Shown piece after piece: positions 61,993-64,000 of a stretch of 64,000 bases of DNA (position 1 is the first letter of the stretch; each line of letters begins with the position of its first letter). This stretch comes from Bathynomus jamesi (taxonomy: Eukaryota > Arthropoda > Malacostraca > Isopoda > Cirolanidae), in NCBI GenBank assembly GCA_023014485.1, contig JAJOZX010003211.1, positions 262,001-326,000 of the forward strand, written 5' to 3'. The notes under the pieces were generated by a model. That model did not search any database. It saw only the letters and a list, made by a program, of their open reading frames with translations, and was not told where the DNA came from. A program made the position numbers and the translations under genes.

Positions 61993-62383
61993 CACAGGGT
62001 GGTGCAAAAGTCTGGACCCATAGGCGGTTTATATGGAAAAAAAGTGTGGCCTGCAGGAAGTTTATTATGAAATGAAATTTAATTAACCATACACCAGTGA
62101 CTAAATTATGTTAAATTTAACGTTCTAGTTCAGAATTTGCAATAAGTGTTCGAATTGATGTCCATCTTCTTCCAAACACTTTTCTACTCGGTTGACACAA
62201 GACCTTTGCACATTTGTAAGCATAGTAATATTCGTTCTTATGGCTTCAATTTCTGTTGTGATGTTATCCTTTAGCGCTTGTATTGTTCTTGGTTTGTTAA
62301 CGTAAACCACTGATTATAAAAATCGAAAGATATTTTTTATATAGTAAATTGCCTATGGGTCCAGACCTTTGCACCACCCTGTG
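61993..62383 (-). mobile_element. mariner-like non-autonomous element
   Basis: Inverted ends CACAGGGTGGTGCAAAAGTC, with TA on both sides. The minus-strand frame 62310-62125 (VYVNKPRTIQALKDNI, RVEKCLEEDGHQFEHLL) is the C-terminal end of a mariner-type transposase. Confidence 0.85.
62125..62310 (-). pseudogene. mariner-type transposase C-terminal fragment
   Basis: 61 residues resembling the last part of Tc1/mariner proteins, where KPRTI...LK and R...C...G.H are conserved. No catalytic Asp remains. Confidence 0.65.
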
Positions 62384-62399
62384 TGTATATATATATATA

Positions 62400-62725
62400 T
62401 TTCTTTTTTATGCAGGAATGCCTGCGAAAACGCCCCCTTCCCTTTCCCATAGAAGAAGAAGCGAGACAAAATCAAGGTCCAGGGTTTTCGAGATGTCTGG
62501 ACACTCTGCGTTTGAAAGATTGGAGGTCATAGACAGGGGGAAAGGTGGATTGAGGAAGGTTGTTCCAGAGTTCACCGGTTGAGTAGATGAAGGATTGAAA
62601 ATAACCCGCAGTTTGGAAATTAAAGATATGTGCCAGACTCTGTCAAAAGATTTTGATATGTCTATAGCGCAATAGCAAAAGTTTCACCGAAATCCCGAAA
62701 GGAGGATGACCAAGAGTTATATACG
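62400..62725. other. No gene recognised
   Basis: A frame through 62349-62582 (ERLEVIDRGKGGLRKVVPEF) is GC-richer than its surroundings but matches nothing I know. Confidence 0.4.
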
Positions 62726-62726
62726 A

Positions 62727-63235
62727 GGGTAATTCAATAAGTATCCGCACTTTTTATTTCACATCTGACAGATTATAAACACATCACTTCTCGACATAGT
62801 CTCCCTGTTTCTCAATACAATTAGTCCAGCGATCTACAAGCTTCCTAATGCCATCACAAAAGAATGTTTTTGGCTGTGTGCATAGCCAGTCATGCACCGC
62901 TTCCTTCAGGTCATCATCGCCTTGGAATCGCTGACCTCTCAAAGCGTCTTTTAGTGGTCCAGACAGGTAAAAATCCGAAGGTGTCAGGTCTGGACTGTAG
63001 GCTGGATGGTCGAAAACTGCAAATTTAAGTTCTTGAAGGCATTTTCTAGTCCGTGCAGCGGTATGAGGGCACGCATTGTCGTGTAACAGAATAACACCTT
63101 CCGACAATCTCCCTCTCCGTTTTGTGCGAATGGCTTGCTTTAACTCATTCCGAAGTATGTCAGAATACGATGCACTTGTTACTGTAGTTCCACGCTCCAG
63201 ATAATGTTCAAGGTTATCATTATCATTATTCGTGT
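62727..63235 (-). mobile_element. mariner element, 3' half with terminal repeat
   Basis: TA then CGAGGGTAATTCAATAAGT is a typical mariner inverted terminal repeat. The transposase C-terminal half follows on the minus strand. The other half is missing where SINE-like sequence begins. Confidence 0.85.
62784..63235 (-). pseudogene. mariner transposase, C-terminal half
   Basis: Shows VILLHDNACPHTAARTRKCL, HPAYSPDLTPSDFYLSGPLK and IRKLVDRWTNCIEKQGDYVEK: the second Asp (HDN) and third Asp (SDF) of the DD34D triad are present, the first Asp is lost with the 5' half. A frame extension to 63347 runs into unrelated SINE sequence. The reading frame is otherwise clean. Confidence 0.88.
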
Positions 63236-63289
63236 TCTGACATGCTTCGGAATGAGTTAAAGCAAGCCCACCAGCAGCCCAGCATCTTG

Positions 63290-63400
63290 TGTGGAAGAAT
63301 GAACAGCTGGGTTTTGCTGCGCATCGGCTGCCGTCGCCGGGTCTCAATCCGGGGGCCGATGGATTCGTAGTCAGGGACGCTAACCACTACACCAGACTAT
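63290..63400 (-). repeat. tRNA-like SINE module 1
   Basis: On the minus strand, TGGTGTAGTGGTTAGCGTC (A box) is followed by GACTACGAATCC and GGATTGAGACCC (degenerate B box). It resembles tRNA-Arg(ACG)-like sequence with decayed stems. Confidence 0.7.
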
Positions 63401-63544
63401 ATAAACACCACCACCATATAAGACTTTGGTTGGTTAACCTTGGTTTTGCTTCCGCCAGAATTGTTCATTCTGACGAAGATCAAGCTTGTCACTCCACCTT
63501 AGTTAATGTGGAATCCGAACCACGCCCCATGACGTGGATTCAGA

Positions 63545-63640
63545 AATTGCAAATTCCTCACCCGGACTCGATCTCACGACCTCCCGATCAGCAGTCCAGC
63601 GTCTTAACCACTAGGCTACCCATTTATCTACCAAGCAATT
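63545..63640 (-). repeat. tRNA-like SINE module 2
   Basis: Minus-strand TAGCCTAGTGGTTAAGACG, then GGACTGCTGATCGGG and GAGATCGAGTCCGGG. The anticodon-loop string CTGCTGA suggests a tRNA-Ser(GCT)-like origin; stems do not pair fully. Confidence 0.7.
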
Positions 63641-63654
63641 TTTATTGTATGAAA

Positions 63655-63765
63655 GGATGAACAGCTGGGTTTGTTGCGCGCCGATGCCGTCACCCGGTTT
63701 CGAACCCGGGGCCGGTAGATTCGTAGTCAGCGATGCTAACCACTACACCACCGAGGCGTAGTAAT
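63655..63765 (-). repeat. tRNA-like SINE module 3
   Basis: The best preserved of the three: minus-strand GGTGGTGTAGTGGTTAGC, GACTACGAATCTACCGG, GGGTTCGAAACCGGGTGACG. It shares GAACAGCTGGG with module 1, so the two are copies of one SINE. Confidence 0.75.
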
Positions 63766-63796
63766 TTATATATAATTGTATAAGTAATTGATATAT

Positions 63797-63800
63797 ACTG

Positions 63801-63826
<26 letters not shown>
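63797..63826 (+). repeat. (TA)n microsatellite
   Basis: About 14 TA units. Confidence 0.95.
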
Positions 63827-63831
<5 letters not shown>

Positions 63832-63918
63832 GACAACTCCGAAGGAACCGACAGTTAAGACTGAAAAGATTGATCAATGATCAAGGTCCACATCAGCATT
63901 ATGAAAGTTTAATACACA

Positions 63919-63949
63919 GACGTTTTGGAAATTAAACTTCCATCATCAG
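63919..63949 (-). ncRNA. Degenerate hammerhead-ribozyme-like motif
   Basis: The minus strand reads CTGATGA, then a 5-bp stem (TGGAA/TTCCA) with a 7-base loop, then AAAC and GTC. The order CUGAUGA - stem II - GAAAC - GUC is the hammerhead core; here the first G of GAA is A, which would abolish cleavage. Such motifs are known in Penelope-like elements and other retroelements. Only 31 bases and no proven stems I or III. Confidence 0.45.
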
Positions 63950-64000
63950 TAAAAAGTTTAATTTGTATGCTAAATTATGCTCATTTAACTTTGGCTTTTG

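Noticed and set aside
63290..63765. Functional tRNA genes
   Set aside because: Acceptor and anticodon stems do not pair and repeated flanks are shared; these are SINE-type relics.

Overview
The window is AT-rich eukaryotic DNA, most likely from an invertebrate animal. Evidence: BEL/Pao and Ty3/Gypsy LTR elements, APE-type LINEs, many hAT-like DNA transposons with 8-bp target-site duplications (TSDs), tRNA-derived SINE modules, (TA)n and (GT)n microsatellites, and candidate GT-AG introns in transposase genes. I see no bacterial operon, no ribosomal RNA gene and no certain single-copy host gene. The species cannot be fixed from the sequence alone.

Layout. (1) 1-6310: part of a Polinton/Maverick- or adintovirus-like island, truncated by the left window edge. 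It has a protein-primed family B DNA polymerase broken by one frame change, then four small, partly overlapping, unrecognised ORFs, with three different tandem repeats. (2) 6560-11695: minus-strand copies of one LINE family (here LINE-A, with a TTTG tail), cut by two hAT-like elements, one CACTG-ended element and a palindromic MITE. (3) 11701-19692: a nearly complete BEL/Pao retrotransposon (BEL1). (4) 19740-23470: more LINE debris. (5) 23481-33412: a decayed gene of a multicopy family with a PIN/FEN-like nuclease core, split by four transposon insertions (A, B, C, D). Several of these contain further insertions: a hAT with a solo BEL LTR and a piggyBac-like MITE in A; a MITE in the loop of a 93-bp-arm palindrome in B; a solo LTR and a CACTG-type element in D. 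(6) 33437-38358: a minus-strand Ty3/Gypsy element with intact LTRs and TSD. (7) 38440-47430: a plus-strand LINE-A copy split by a minus-strand BEL/Pao element (BEL2, 39703-46887) whose gag start has been replaced by a minisatellite. (8) 47500-55609: hAT remnants, another solo LTR and heat-shock-element-like sites. (9) 55650-61655: a LINE-A copy split by LINE-B, by a GGTCC-rich MITE and by a 3.1-kb hAT that itself carries a smaller hAT. (10) 61670-64000: mariner remnants, three tRNA-like modules and, at the right edge, a degenerate hammerhead-ribozyme-like motif on the minus strand.

The window is best read as a transposon graveyard with a resolvable insertion order. For about twenty insertions I could find both termini and the duplicated target, and in several cases removing the insert with one TSD copy restores the reading frame of the sequence it interrupted. 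The part least explained by known elements is the polymerase island and its four small ORFs.
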